A DNA stretch of 12,817 bases from an uncultured Flavobacteriales bacterium. Its GTDB lineage: Bacteria; Bacteroidota; Bacteroidia; Flavobacteriales; Schleiferiaceae. Both the position numbers and the translations under genes were made by a program. The DNA is taken from NCBI GenBank assembly GCA_903821715.1, contig CAIJMB010000042.1, forward strand, positions 1-12,817. The letters are read 5' to 3'. This document shows, piece after piece, positions 1 through 6,431 of this stretch. The notes beneath the pieces were generated by a model, which worked only from the letters and a program-made list of their open reading frames with translations, was not told where the DNA came from and searched no databases. Numbering within the stretch: position 1 is the first letter of the stretch; each line of letters starts with the position of its first letter.

Positions 1-1
1 C

Positions 2-73
2 GTCGACGAAATCATCGCCAAAACCGCCGGCCGCCTGGTGGTCGAGGGCGAAATTCCTGAAATGACCGTCTAG
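2..73 (+). CDS. C-terminal end of an unidentified protein (partial)
   Basis: An open frame enters from the left edge and encodes 23 residues ending EGEIPEMTV before a TAG stop at 71-73. Of the three forward frames this is the one with G or C at nearly every third position, like the genes to the right, so it is probably the real end of a gene. The fragment has no motif I recognise and I assign no function. Its stop codon is also the first three bases of the left arm of the inverted repeat at 71-99, so the true C-terminus may have been altered by that repeat. Confidence 0.55.
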   Translation, partial: VDEIIAKTAGRLVVEGEIPEMTV

Positions 74-138
74 CAAGGGTAGCAAGGCTGGCTCGTTGGT
101 GCGTTGGCTCGCAAGTGACTGGTAACTAGCTACTTGTT

Positions 139-159
139 GCGGCGAAGCCGCGAAGCGGC
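139..159. other. Alternative hairpins GCGGC-GAA-GCCGC-GAA-GCGGC
   Basis: Three arms, GCGGC at 139-143, GCCGC at 147-151 and GCGGC at 155-159, are separated by two GAA triplets. The middle arm can pair with either neighbour, giving two mutually exclusive 5-bp hairpins with GAA loops. It lies inside the large inverted repeat between two convergent genes, so it could form in transcripts from either side. Confidence 0.5.
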
Positions 160-228
160 GTTAGGCATTCGGTACTAACCGGATTTTTCTTTTTCTCTCG
201 CACCCTAGAAGCAAGGAACAAGAAACGA

Positions 229-255
229 CCCGAAGGGCCCTAGCCCCGAAGGGGC
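229..255. terminator. Two adjacent GC hairpins with GAA loops, possible bidirectional terminator
   Basis: CCC-GAA-GGG at 229-237 is followed by GCCCC-GAA-GGGGC at 243-255. Both are symmetric on the two strands apart from the loop. They lie between the 3' ends of convergent genes, the place expected for transcription termination, and a T-rich run lies at 183-197. That run is on the left of the hairpins, so for the minus-strand ABC transcript it reads as A-rich, not as a U tract; a classical intrinsic terminator is therefore not fully met. The role is an inference from position. Confidence 0.35.
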
Positions 256-318
256 CCCAGCGCGCAGGGTCGGAGGCCCGAAGCGCAAAAAGCCAACGAA
301 CCAACCTTGCTACCCTTG

Positions 319-1782
319 CTAAAGAACCATCGTCCGATCACTCATGTAGCGCACCACGCGTGCGTCGTGGCTGATGAACAGGTAGCTAAAGCGAAAGCGA
401 TCCTTGAGGTCGTTCAATAGGTTCAAGACTTGGGCCTGAACGCTGACGTCGAGGGCTGCGACGGACTCGTCGCAGATGAGGAGCTTGGGTTCGAGGGCAA
501 GGGCGCGGGCGATTCCGATCCGTTGGCGCTGGCCACCCGAAAATTCGTGGGGGTACTTCAGAGCTGAATCTGGCGAGAGGCCCACGGCTGCGAGCAGTTC
601 AGCCACCCGGGCTAGGCGACCGGCGGAGTCCCCTGCAAGGCCGTGCACGCGAAGCGGCTCTTCGAGTAAGTCGCCCACGCGCATTCGGGGCGGAAGGCTT
701 GAAAACGGATCCTGAAAAATGTACTGGATCTCGCGGGCGTAGGCTCGGCGCTGCCCGCGTGAAAGCTGGTCGATCCGCGCCCCGCGGTAGGTAATTTCGC
801 CTCCGTCGGGCTGCTCGAGGCCCACAAGACAACGGGCGATCGTTGACTTTCCAGAACCGGAGGCTCCGACCAACCCCAAGGTTTCGCCCTCGTGAACCAC
901 AAAATCGACATCGTGCAGAATGGCCGTGCCTTTGAACGACTTGCGCAGACCGCGGACCGACAAAATCTCGGTTCCGCCCTCAAAAACCGAGCGCTCGGTC
1001 GTCTCGGGCGCAACTCCATCCAAAAAATCCTGAACCGTCGGCAAGCGCACTGGCTTGCCGTGCTCGGGCGGACGCGAAGCAAGCAACCCCTGAGTGTACG
1101 GCTGCTGGGGGTGATTCATCACCTCGGCGAGGGGGCCCGACTCAACCACTTCGCCCTGGCACAGCACGATCACGTGGTCGGCGACGTGGGCGACAGCGTC
1201 CCAGTCGTGGCTGATGAAGAGCATCGCCATTCCGCGCTCGCGCTGCAGGTCGCGCAGTAGATCGAGGATTTCGAACGCCACCGAATGGTCGAGGGCGGTC
1301 GTGGGCTCGTCGCAAATCAAGAGCTCGGGGTCCATGGCCATCGCCATGGCGATCATCACGCGCTGACGCTGCCCACCTGACATCTGGTGGGGGTATTTTT
1401 TCATCGCGGATTCGGGCTGCGGAACCTGCACCCGACGCAGCTCCTCGAGTGCGCGTTTACGTGCCGCCTCGGGCTTGAGCCCCAATGCGGATTCGGCGGC
1501 CTCCGCGACCTGGCGCCCGATGCGCATCGTCGGATTGAGGGCCGACATTGGCTCTTGAAAGACCATGGCTTTGCGGGGCATTCCGTCCGCAAGCGTCGCC
1601 CAAGTCGCAGTTAATCCCTTGGGCAGCAGGCCCATTAGGGTAAGTGCCGTCAACGACTTGCCCGAGCCGGACTCCCCCACGAGGGCCACGCACTGGCCGG
1701 GATAAAGGTCGAGATCGAGACCGTGAAGCAGGGCCCGATCCGCGGTGGCTACCTTGAGACCCGCCCCGTGCAATTCACTCAT
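319..1782 (-). CDS. Peptide-type ABC transporter, fused double ATP-binding protein, C-terminally truncated
   Basis: This protein has two nucleotide-binding domains in one chain, as in the YejF/GsiA family of dipeptide and oligopeptide importers, and would hydrolyse ATP on the cytoplasmic side of a permease. Domain 1 has Walker A GESGSGKS (about residues 36-43), signature MSGGQRQR, Walker B LLICDEPTTALD and the H-loop FISHD. Domain 2 has GASGSGKST (about 306-314), FSGGQRQR, LLICDESVAALD and FISHD. I start at the ATG at 1782, which overlaps the stop of the upstream hydrolase gene as ATGA; a TTG six bases earlier is possible. The protein stops at SDRTMVL, 14 residues after the second FISHD. By comparison with its own first domain about 30 residues are missing, and the stop is supplied by the neighbouring inverted repeat. 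No permease or binding-protein gene is in the window, so the substrate is unknown. Confidence 0.9.
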   Translation of the reverse strand: MSELHGAGLKVATADRALLHGLDLDLYPGQCVALVGESGSGKSLTALTLMGLLPKGLTATWATLADGMPRKAMVFQEPMSALNPTMRIGRQVAEAAESALGLKPEAARKRALEELRRVQVPQPESAMKKYPHQMSGGQRQRVMIAMAMAMDPELLICDEPTTALDHSVAFEILDLLRDLQRERGMAMLFISHDWDAVAHVADHVIVLCQGEVVESGPLAEVMNHPQQPYTQGLLASRPPEHGKPVRLPTVQDFLDGVAPETTERSVFEGGTEILSVRGLRKSFKGTAILHDVDFVVHEGETLGLVGASGSGKSTIARCLVGLEQPDGGEITYRGARIDQLSRGQRRAYAREIQYIFQDPFSSLPPRMRVGDLLEEPLRVHGLAGDSAGRLARVAELLAAVGLSPDSALKYPHEFSGGQRQRIGIARALALEPKLLICDESVAALDVSVQAQVLNLLNDLKDRFRFSYLFISHDARVVRYMSDRTMVL

Positions 1783-2918
1783 TTCCAAGCATATTCATCA
1801 GCAAGGGCGCGAAAAGGAACGGGTTCCCATGACCCTTTAGGACGTTCGCCTTCGGTGCGGCCGAGGCGCACCACGACGCGTCCCGTCTCCGGAAACGCAA
1901 TGATCCACTGACCCAAGTGGCCGCGAAGCGCAACGTAGCGACGTGCAGGGGCCTGACCGGTAGGATCGGCAGACTCGCCGAGCCAAAAACTCTGGCCATA
2001 GAAGCTCGCGGTCTTTGGGGCCGTAGCCAACGAAACCCATGCGCTGTCGAGCAGCGGCTGACCGTTCCAGCGACCGTCGTGGACCAGCAAATGTCCGAGT
2101 CGTGCATAGTCCCGGGCTGTCGAATTAAAGCAGCAAAATGCCAAGGCTTCGCCTTGGCCATCGACGTGCCACGAAGCGTCCGATTCCGCACCCAGCGGAA
2201 CCCACAGCTTGCGCGACGCATACGCCGGGAGCGATTCGCCCACCGCCTTCTCGAGGCACACGCTCAAGAGCGTCGTTGCTGCAGACTGGTACTCGTAGCG
2301 CAAGCCGGCCGAATCGCCAACCTCAGATTCGAGAATCAAGTCCATTTGGTCGTCGCCGTAGTACAGCTTCGCGGTCTGCCCGAACGGATCGTAGTAGTTC
2401 TCGGTCCAGTCCAAGTCAGCGTGCATCGCGCTCAAGTCGCGCAGGGTCAGCCGCTCGGCCCCGGGCCCGTGAAGTCCGGGTATGTAGGTCTTGGCCTTGG
2501 CCTCCCAGCTCGGAATCTTGCCCTCTTGAACGGCAAGCTGCACGAGCATCGTGACGATGGACTTGGCCATAGAGAACGAATTCACGCGAGAAGAATCCGT
2601 AAAGTCATTAAAATAGGCTTCGTGGCGAAGCGTGTCGGATTCGAAAACCAACAAAGCCCCTGTCTGGCTTGACGTGAGGAGTGCAGCCGTGGGCTCGCTA
2701 GGGGCCCATTTCTGATCTAAAGCAACCGCCCAAGCAACAGGACTGGATGCGGCGCGCACAGGCTCAACCTCAAATAGGCTCGCATCAAAGGGATCTGAGG
2801 TGGTCCGACCTTGAAGGTAGGTTGCATAGATCCCGTTGAACAGGTATCCGTACCACGAAAAGTAGACGGCGGTCAGGACAAGACCAAGCCCGCCAAGGGC
2901 TAAAAGGGTTTTCTTCAT
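1779..2918 (-). CDS. Membrane-anchored serine hydrolase, beta-lactamase class C / NylB-like fold
   Basis: A 379-residue protein of the penicillin-binding-protein-like serine hydrolase family. A hydrophobic N-terminal segment (about residues 5-30) after MKK acts as signal anchor or uncleaved signal, so the enzyme probably faces the periplasm. The nucleophile motif SxxK is SMAK at about 116-119. The second motif is YQS at about 210-212 within RYEYQSAATTLL, the Y-x-S form I associate with 6-aminohexanoate-dimer hydrolase relatives instead of Y-x-N, and the third is GHLG at about 333-336 in place of KTG. The block NSTARDYARLG is also typical of that group. The substrate (ester, amide or peptide) cannot be told. 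I chose the ATG at 2918; a TTG at 2927 is the alternative. It lies 20 bases after lipB and overlaps the ABC gene by four bases (ATGA), so the three are probably co-translated. Confidence 0.88.
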   Translation of the reverse strand: MKKTLLALGGLGLVLTAVYFSWYGYLFNGIYATYLQGRTTSDPFDASLFEVEPVRAASSPVAWAVALDQKWAPSEPTAALLTSSQTGALLVFESDTLRHEAYFNDFTDSSRVNSFSMAKSIVTMLVQLAVQEGKIPSWEAKAKTYIPGLHGPGAERLTLRDLSAMHADLDWTENYYDPFGQTAKLYYGDDQMDLILESEVGDSAGLRYEYQSAATTLLSVCLEKAVGESLPAYASRKLWVPLGAESDASWHVDGQGEALAFCCFNSTARDYARLGHLLVHDGRWNGQPLLDSAWVSLATAPKTASFYGQSFWLGESADPTGQAPARRYVALRGHLGQWIIAFPETGRVVVRLGRTEGERPKGSWEPVPFRALADEYAWK

Positions 2919-2938
2919 GTGCCGCAAGTTAGGAGAAT

Positions 2939-3673
2939 CTATGCCCCAAGCAAACGGTCGACAGGCGTCACCACCAAGTCCACCTCAAAAAGTCGGGCAA
3001 AGTGGCCGGCCACGCGGGCCTTGACTTCATCCTCGTCGATGGGGCGACCGAGCTCGCGCTGGAGCGAAGTGACGGCTTTGTCCTTGATTCCGCAGGGAAT
3101 AATGTACTCGAAATAGCGCAAGTCGGTGTTGAGGTTGAAGGCCCAGCCGTGCATGGTCACCCAGCGCGAAGCGCGCACGCCCATCGCGCAGATTTTGCGG
3201 GCAAATGGGGTTCCGACGTCAAGCCACACGCCCGTTTCGCCCGGGCTGCGGTCGCCGCTCAAGCCATAGTCAGCGAGGGTGGCAATAATGACCTCTTCGA
3301 GGGTGCGCAGGTAGCGGTGAATGTCGGTGAAGTGCTCGTCCAGGTCGAGAATGGGGTAGCCCACGAGTTGGCCGGGACCGTGGTATGTGATGTCGCCGCC
3401 GCGGTTGGTGCGGTAGAACTCGGCTCCGATGGATTTGAGGCGCTCGTCGTCGGCCAGCAGGTTGCCGAAGTCGCCGCTTTTGCCCAACGTGTAGACATGC
3501 GGGTGCTCGACAAACAGCAGGGTGTCGTGGGTCGCAATACGCTCTTCTTCAGGGAGTTTGCGGTTTGCCGACTTGCGGTCGACGACTTCGGTAAAGATGG
3601 ACTCCTGGAAGTCCCAGGCGCGCTGGTACGTCCAGTTGCCGAGCTCGGTAAAGCGAACGGAGCGGCGGCTCAT
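2939..3673 (-). CDS. lipB: Octanoyl-[acyl carrier protein]:protein octanoyltransferase
   Basis: LipB moves the octanoyl group from acyl carrier protein to the lipoyl domains of 2-oxo-acid dehydrogenases and GcvH, the first step of lipoate synthesis in the cytoplasm. The 244 residues show the family marks in order: FVEHPHVYTLG (about 54-64), RGGDITYHGPGQ (91-102), the catalytic lysine in ARKICAMGVR (Lys160), HGWAFNLNTDL (175-185) and the catalytic cysteine in IIPCGIKDKAVTSL (Cys194). Length is normal to slightly long. The ATG at 3673 overlaps the stop of the isomerase gene upstream as ATGA, which fixes the start and suggests translational coupling. LipA is not in the window. Confidence 0.96.
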   Translation of the reverse strand: MSRRSVRFTELGNWTYQRAWDFQESIFTEVVDRKSANRKLPEEERIATHDTLLFVEHPHVYTLGKSGDFGNLLADDERLKSIGAEFYRTNRGGDITYHGPGQLVGYPILDLDEHFTDIHRYLRTLEEVIIATLADYGLSGDRSPGETGVWLDVGTPFARKICAMGVRASRWVTMHGWAFNLNTDLRYFEYIIPCGIKDKAVTSLQRELGRPIDEDEVKARVAGHFARLFEVDLVVTPVDRLLGA

Positions 3674-4665
3674 GCCTTGCCCAATGCGTCTTTGAGGTCG
3701 TCGATGACCTTGATGTCCATAATGTCCACGGAGTTGCGCACGCTGAGCACGTAGCTGACCCAGTCGCCGAGGGCTACGAGGTCGAGGGCCTGCTCCAGAG
3801 GTGAGGCTCCGTAGGCGTGAAGCTCGGCCACATGGGTTGCGTGGGCGCGGATGGCGGGGGCATTGAGCTCCATGCGCATTCGGTTGCGTGGCGCATCAAA
3901 GGCGGAATGCAAGAAGACCGCACTGTAGCGCGATCCGCCGCCGGCCCAGCCGACCATTTCGTTGTGGTTCATCTCGGGAACCTCGGCGTCCCAACCCGGC
4001 ATTTTGCTGTTTTCATTGAGCTGCTGGCGCCAGCGCGTGGCAACCCCGGCCATTCCGCTCGCCGCGTAGACGGCGACCGCCGTGCCCTCGAGCGTGTCGG
4101 CGATGGCCTCGGCTTCGCGAAGGTGTTCGCCGCGACGAGCAATCAAGTCCTCAACCGCTTGGGCTGCCTGCTTCTGCCACTGGGCCGGAGCGCCAGCTCC
4201 CGCCAAATCCAAGTGAGCCAAAATCTGAATCAGCGCATAGCCGAACATTGAGCGCGGCGGGTTTCCGCCGGGAACCACGCTCGTATTCCAGCCGTGCTGC
4301 TCGGCGCGGCGCTTGAGTTCGCCTCCGCTGGTGATCGCCGAAACCATGCATCCGGCCGCCACCGCCTGGTCAAGGGCCGTAAGCGTCTCTTCAGTATTGC
4401 CGCTGTAACTGCAGGCGACCACGAGGGTGTTCGGGCCTACCCAGTTCGGAAGCGAATAGCCCTTATTCACCACCACAGGGACCGTCGCCGTGCCCGCGCA
4501 GAGGTCTGCGGCTATGGTTCCACCAATGCCGCTTCCGCCAAGGCCCGTGATCACCACCTGGTACACAGGGCGTGGCAAAGGCTGCCAAACCTTGGCAACA
4601 CCTTCAGCAATGTTCAGTGAATCAGCAATATGCTGTGGAAAGTCTTGAATGAGCTTGAGCATCAT
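3670..4665 (-). CDS. Bifunctional phosphoglucose/phosphomannose isomerase
   Basis: This 331-residue protein belongs to the short, SIS-domain isomerase family that interconverts fructose 6-phosphate with glucose 6-phosphate and with mannose 6-phosphate. The N-terminal SIS domain carries VVITGLGGSGIGG (about 37-49) and the sugar-phosphate loop ACSYSGNTEET (84-94); the region EMNHNEMVGW (231-240) holds the Glu and His expected at the active site, and the C-terminal block SPLEQALDLVALGDWVSYVLS is typical. The open frame continues upstream of 4665, but that extension is low-complexity Ser/Ala/Arg sequence antisense to elaA, so I start at the ATG at 4665 (a second ATG follows at 4662). It appears to be the first gene of the minus-strand operon with lipB, hydrolase and ABC ATPase. 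Whether it serves glycolysis or mannose supply for surface sugars cannot be seen. Confidence 0.9.
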   Translation of the reverse strand: MMLKLIQDFPQHIADSLNIAEGVAKVWQPLPRPVYQVVITGLGGSGIGGTIAADLCAGTATVPVVVNKGYSLPNWVGPNTLVVACSYSGNTEETLTALDQAVAAGCMVSAITSGGELKRRAEQHGWNTSVVPGGNPPRSMFGYALIQILAHLDLAGAGAPAQWQKQAAQAVEDLIARRGEHLREAEAIADTLEGTAVAVYAASGMAGVATRWRQQLNENSKMPGWDAEVPEMNHNEMVGWAGGGSRYSAVFLHSAFDAPRNRMRMELNAPAIRAHATHVAELHAYGASPLEQALDLVALGDWVSYVLSVRNSVDIMDIKVIDDLKDALGKA

Positions 4666-4684
4666 GGCGTGGGAATTATTGAGG

Positions 4685-4692
4685 TAAAAGTA
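4685..4692 (-). promoter_or_regulatory. Candidate -7 box for the isomerase-lipB operon
   Basis: Read on the minus strand this is TACTTTTA, one base away from the Bacteroidota -7 consensus TAnnTTTG, about 20 bases before the ATG at 4665. No clear -33 TTG lies at the right distance, and the 43-bp gap to elaA leaves little room. A weak call. Confidence 0.3.
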
Positions 4693-4708
4693 CGAACTTG
4701 AACCCACC

Positions 4709-5170
4709 ATGTCCGCACGCTTTTCGTGGCAGTTTGCCCCCTTTTCAGAGCTCTCAGCCGACGCGCTGCACCGCATCCTCGCGCTGCGGGCCGACGTCTT
4801 TGTGGTCGAGCAGAACTGCGCGTACGCTGACCCCGACGCCAAGGACCGCGTGTCTCACCACCTCTGGGCCGAGGACGAGCAGGGTGAAGTGGTGGCGGTT
4901 GCTCGGGTGGTTCCGCCCGGAACCTCGTACGCCGAACCCAGCATCGGACGGGTGGCCACCGCGTCATCGGTGCGCGGAACCGGACTCGGCCGCGAACTCA
5001 TGCACCGCGCCATTCACCAAGCCCAGCAGCTGTTCCCGGGCGACGACGTGGTCATCAGCGCCCAGCACTACCTACTTCGGTTTTACACTGAATTTGGGTT
5101 TCAGCCCGAGGGCGACGTCTACGACGAGGACGGAATTCCGCACATTCAAATGCGGAAAACCAGTAACTAG
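4709..5170 (+). CDS. elaA: GNAT family N-acetyltransferase, ElaA type
   Basis: A single-domain cytoplasmic acetyltransferase of 153 residues, the usual length for ElaA. The N-terminal part has LHRILALRADVFVVEQNCAYADPDAKD, the arginine- and glutamine-containing block characteristic of ElaA, and the acetyl-CoA binding loop is VRGTGLGREL at about 88-97 (RxxGxG). The C-terminal strand-helix YLLRFYTEFGFQPEGDVYDEDGIPH is also typical. The physiological acceptor is not known for this family. The gene diverges from the isomerase operon and ends 15 bases before the convergent paaE stop, so it stands between two oppositely directed units and is not part of the paa operon. Confidence 0.9.
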   Translation: MSARFSWQFAPFSELSADALHRILALRADVFVVEQNCAYADPDAKDRVSHHLWAEDEQGEVVAVARVVPPGTSYAEPSIGRVATASSVRGTGLGRELMHRAIHQAQQLFPGDDVVISAQHYLLRFYTEFGFQPEGDVYDEDGIPHIQMRKTSN

Positions 5171-5185
5171 CAGCCAGAAGCGCGT

Positions 5186-6331
5186 TTACGCGTCGTAGCT
5201 CACGACCACCCGCTCGCTGCGCGGCATCGCCTGGCAGGTCAGAACGTAGCCGTCGGCCACCTCGTCGTCGGTCAGCGAGTAGTTCATCGCCATTTCGACC
5301 TTGCCCTCGAGGACCTTCGCGCGGCAAGTGCAGCATACCGCGCCTTTGCAGGCGTAGGGCACGTCGGCTCCGGCATCGAGTGCCGCATCGAGCACAAATT
5401 CTTTGGACGACTGGGTGAAGTGCGTCTCTTCACCGTCGAGTACGACGGTAACATAGGCGTCACCTGTGGCGGAACCCTTGTCTGCAGTAGCCTTCGCGGC
5501 GGCGGCCGGCGCCGCTCCAGCCGTAAACAGCTCAAAGTGAATTTTTTCTGGAGCTACGCCCGCTGCCTTGAGCACGTCGCTGGCAGCGTGGATCATGGGC
5601 TCGGGTCCACACAGGTAGTATCCGTCCGCCTTGGTCACCGTGGGGATGTGCTCGGCGAAGTAGCGAATGCGGTCGGCGTCGAGGCGTCCAAAAAGGGCGT
5701 CGCTGCCTTGGTCTTCGCGGCTGAGCACGTGATGCACCTCGAGGCGTCCGAGGTAGCGGTCCTTGAGGTCTTCGAGTTCGTTTTTAAAGAGGATGCTCGC
5801 TGTTTTGCGGTTTCCGTAAAAAAGCACAAATTCAGACTGCGGCTCCCGTTCAAGCGCGGTTTTGAGAATGGAAAGAACGGGGGTAATGCCAGATCCGGCC
5901 GCGAATCCGACGTAGCGGCGGCGTGCGCTCGGGTCGGTTTCAAGAATGAAGTTGCCCATCGGGGGCATGGCGTCCAATACGTCGCCCGACTTGAGCTCGG
6001 TGTTCGCCCAGGTCGAAAAAATTCCGCCCTCGACCTGCTTGATGGCCACGCGCAACTCGCCACTCAACGGGCTCGAGCACAGCGAATAGGATCGGCGAAC
6101 TTCGGTTCCGCCAATTTTGGTGCGCAAGGTGAGGTACTGACCGGGGATGAAGCGAAAGCTTCCGCCCGAAGGCACGTCAAACGCGACCGACACGCTGTCG
6201 GACGTTTCACGGCGCACCTCGCGCACGGTTAGGGGTTGAAATTGCGCCTTGGCGCCTTTTTGATCAGCCTTAGTGGCCAACAGTCCCTCGGCCGAAGCGT
6301 TGGAAGGGGATTTTTTAAACCAGGAAAACAT
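5186..6331 (-). CDS. paaE: Phenylacetyl-CoA epoxidase, reductase subunit PaaE
   Basis: PaaE passes electrons from NAD(P)H through FAD and a 2Fe-2S centre to the di-iron PaaA subunit. The 381 residues show an FAD domain with RRSYSLCS (RxYS at about 80-83), an NAD domain with GSGITPVLS (146-154) and CGPEPM (241-246), then an Ala/Lys-rich linker (about 272-290) and a plant-type ferredoxin domain with CKGAVCCTC plus a distal cysteine (ligands about Cys328, 333, 336 and 366). I start at the ATG at 6331; a TTG at 6343 sits inside the -7 box and is unlikely. The gene is divergent from paaA, whereas in E. coli paaE is the last gene of paaABCDE, so here reductase and oxygenase levels are set by separate promoters in one shared region. 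Confidence 0.95.
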   Translation of the reverse strand: MFSWFKKSPSNASAEGLLATKADQKGAKAQFQPLTVREVRRETSDSVSVAFDVPSGGSFRFIPGQYLTLRTKIGGTEVRRSYSLCSSPLSGELRVAIKQVEGGIFSTWANTELKSGDVLDAMPPMGNFILETDPSARRRYVGFAAGSGITPVLSILKTALEREPQSEFVLFYGNRKTASILFKNELEDLKDRYLGRLEVHHVLSREDQGSDALFGRLDADRIRYFAEHIPTVTKADGYYLCGPEPMIHAASDVLKAAGVAPEKIHFELFTAGAAPAAAAKATADKGSATGDAYVTVVLDGEETHFTQSSKEFVLDAALDAGADVPYACKGAVCCTCRAKVLEGKVEMAMNYSLTDDEVADGYVLTCQAMPRSERVVVSYDA

Positions 6332-6340
6332 AGTTGTGTA

Positions 6341-6348
6341 CAAATCTA
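6341..6348 (-). promoter_or_regulatory. -7 promoter element of paaE (TAGATTTG)
   Basis: On the minus strand the octamer TAGATTTG matches the Bacteroidota sigma-A -7 consensus TAnnTTTG at every fixed position. It ends 9 bases before the paaE ATG at 6331, so the transcript would have a very short leader. A convincing -33 TTG is not present at the usual distance, which may mean the promoter depends on an activator. Confidence 0.55.
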
Positions 6349-6431
6349 GGCGTCCAATGCGAACCAGCGGCAGCTACTTTTTGTTCTACTGGCAGTAATT
6401 TGCAGCAGAATTAACCCCTTGATTCCGTACC
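6349..6431. promoter_or_regulatory. Divergent paaE / paaA control region
   Basis: Roughly 80 bases separate the paaE -7 box from the paaA start, and any paaA promoter must lie here or just beyond. Read on the minus strand it holds CTGCC-AGTAG, seven bases, then AGTAG-CTGCC, a repeat of both half-motifs in swapped order. A TAATTTG at 6396-6402 resembles a -7 box with one base missing, but no -33 element fits it. I see no good dyad of the TetR or GntR kind. Confidence 0.35.

Larger units (their letters stand above)
71..321. repeat. Intergenic element bounded by 29-bp imperfect inverted repeat
   Basis: The arms at 71-99 and 293-321 are reverse complements at 27 of 29 positions. Each reads outward-in TAGCAAGGGTAGCAAGG, which is itself a tandem of TAGCAAGG. 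The two differences are C on the left against A on the right, so they are mismatches in a + strand RNA but G-U wobbles in a minus strand RNA. With an 8-base bulge the pairing can extend inward to about position 109. The outermost TAG is the stop codon of the left gene at 71-73 and, read on the minus strand, of the ABC gene at 319-321. No coding frame, transposase or flanking target-site duplication is visible. It may be a dispersed non-coding repeat, a bidirectional terminator, or both. Confidence 0.75.

Noticed and set aside
71..321. Insertion sequence or MITE
   Set aside because: There are inverted ends but no transposase and no target-site duplication outside them; kept as a repeat of unknown type.
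1917..2672. Long open frame of 251 codons on the + strand
   Set aside because: It is wholly antisense to the serine hydrolase, whose SxxK and other motifs are clear. High-GC genes often leave open antisense frames.
3002..3754. Open frame of 250 codons on the + strand
   Set aside because: It is antisense to lipB and the end of the isomerase, both of which have complete family motifs.
4666..4842. N-terminal extension of the isomerase up to 4842
   Set aside because: The extra 59 residues are Ser/Ala/Arg-rich, unlike the family, and lie antisense to the well-supported start of elaA.
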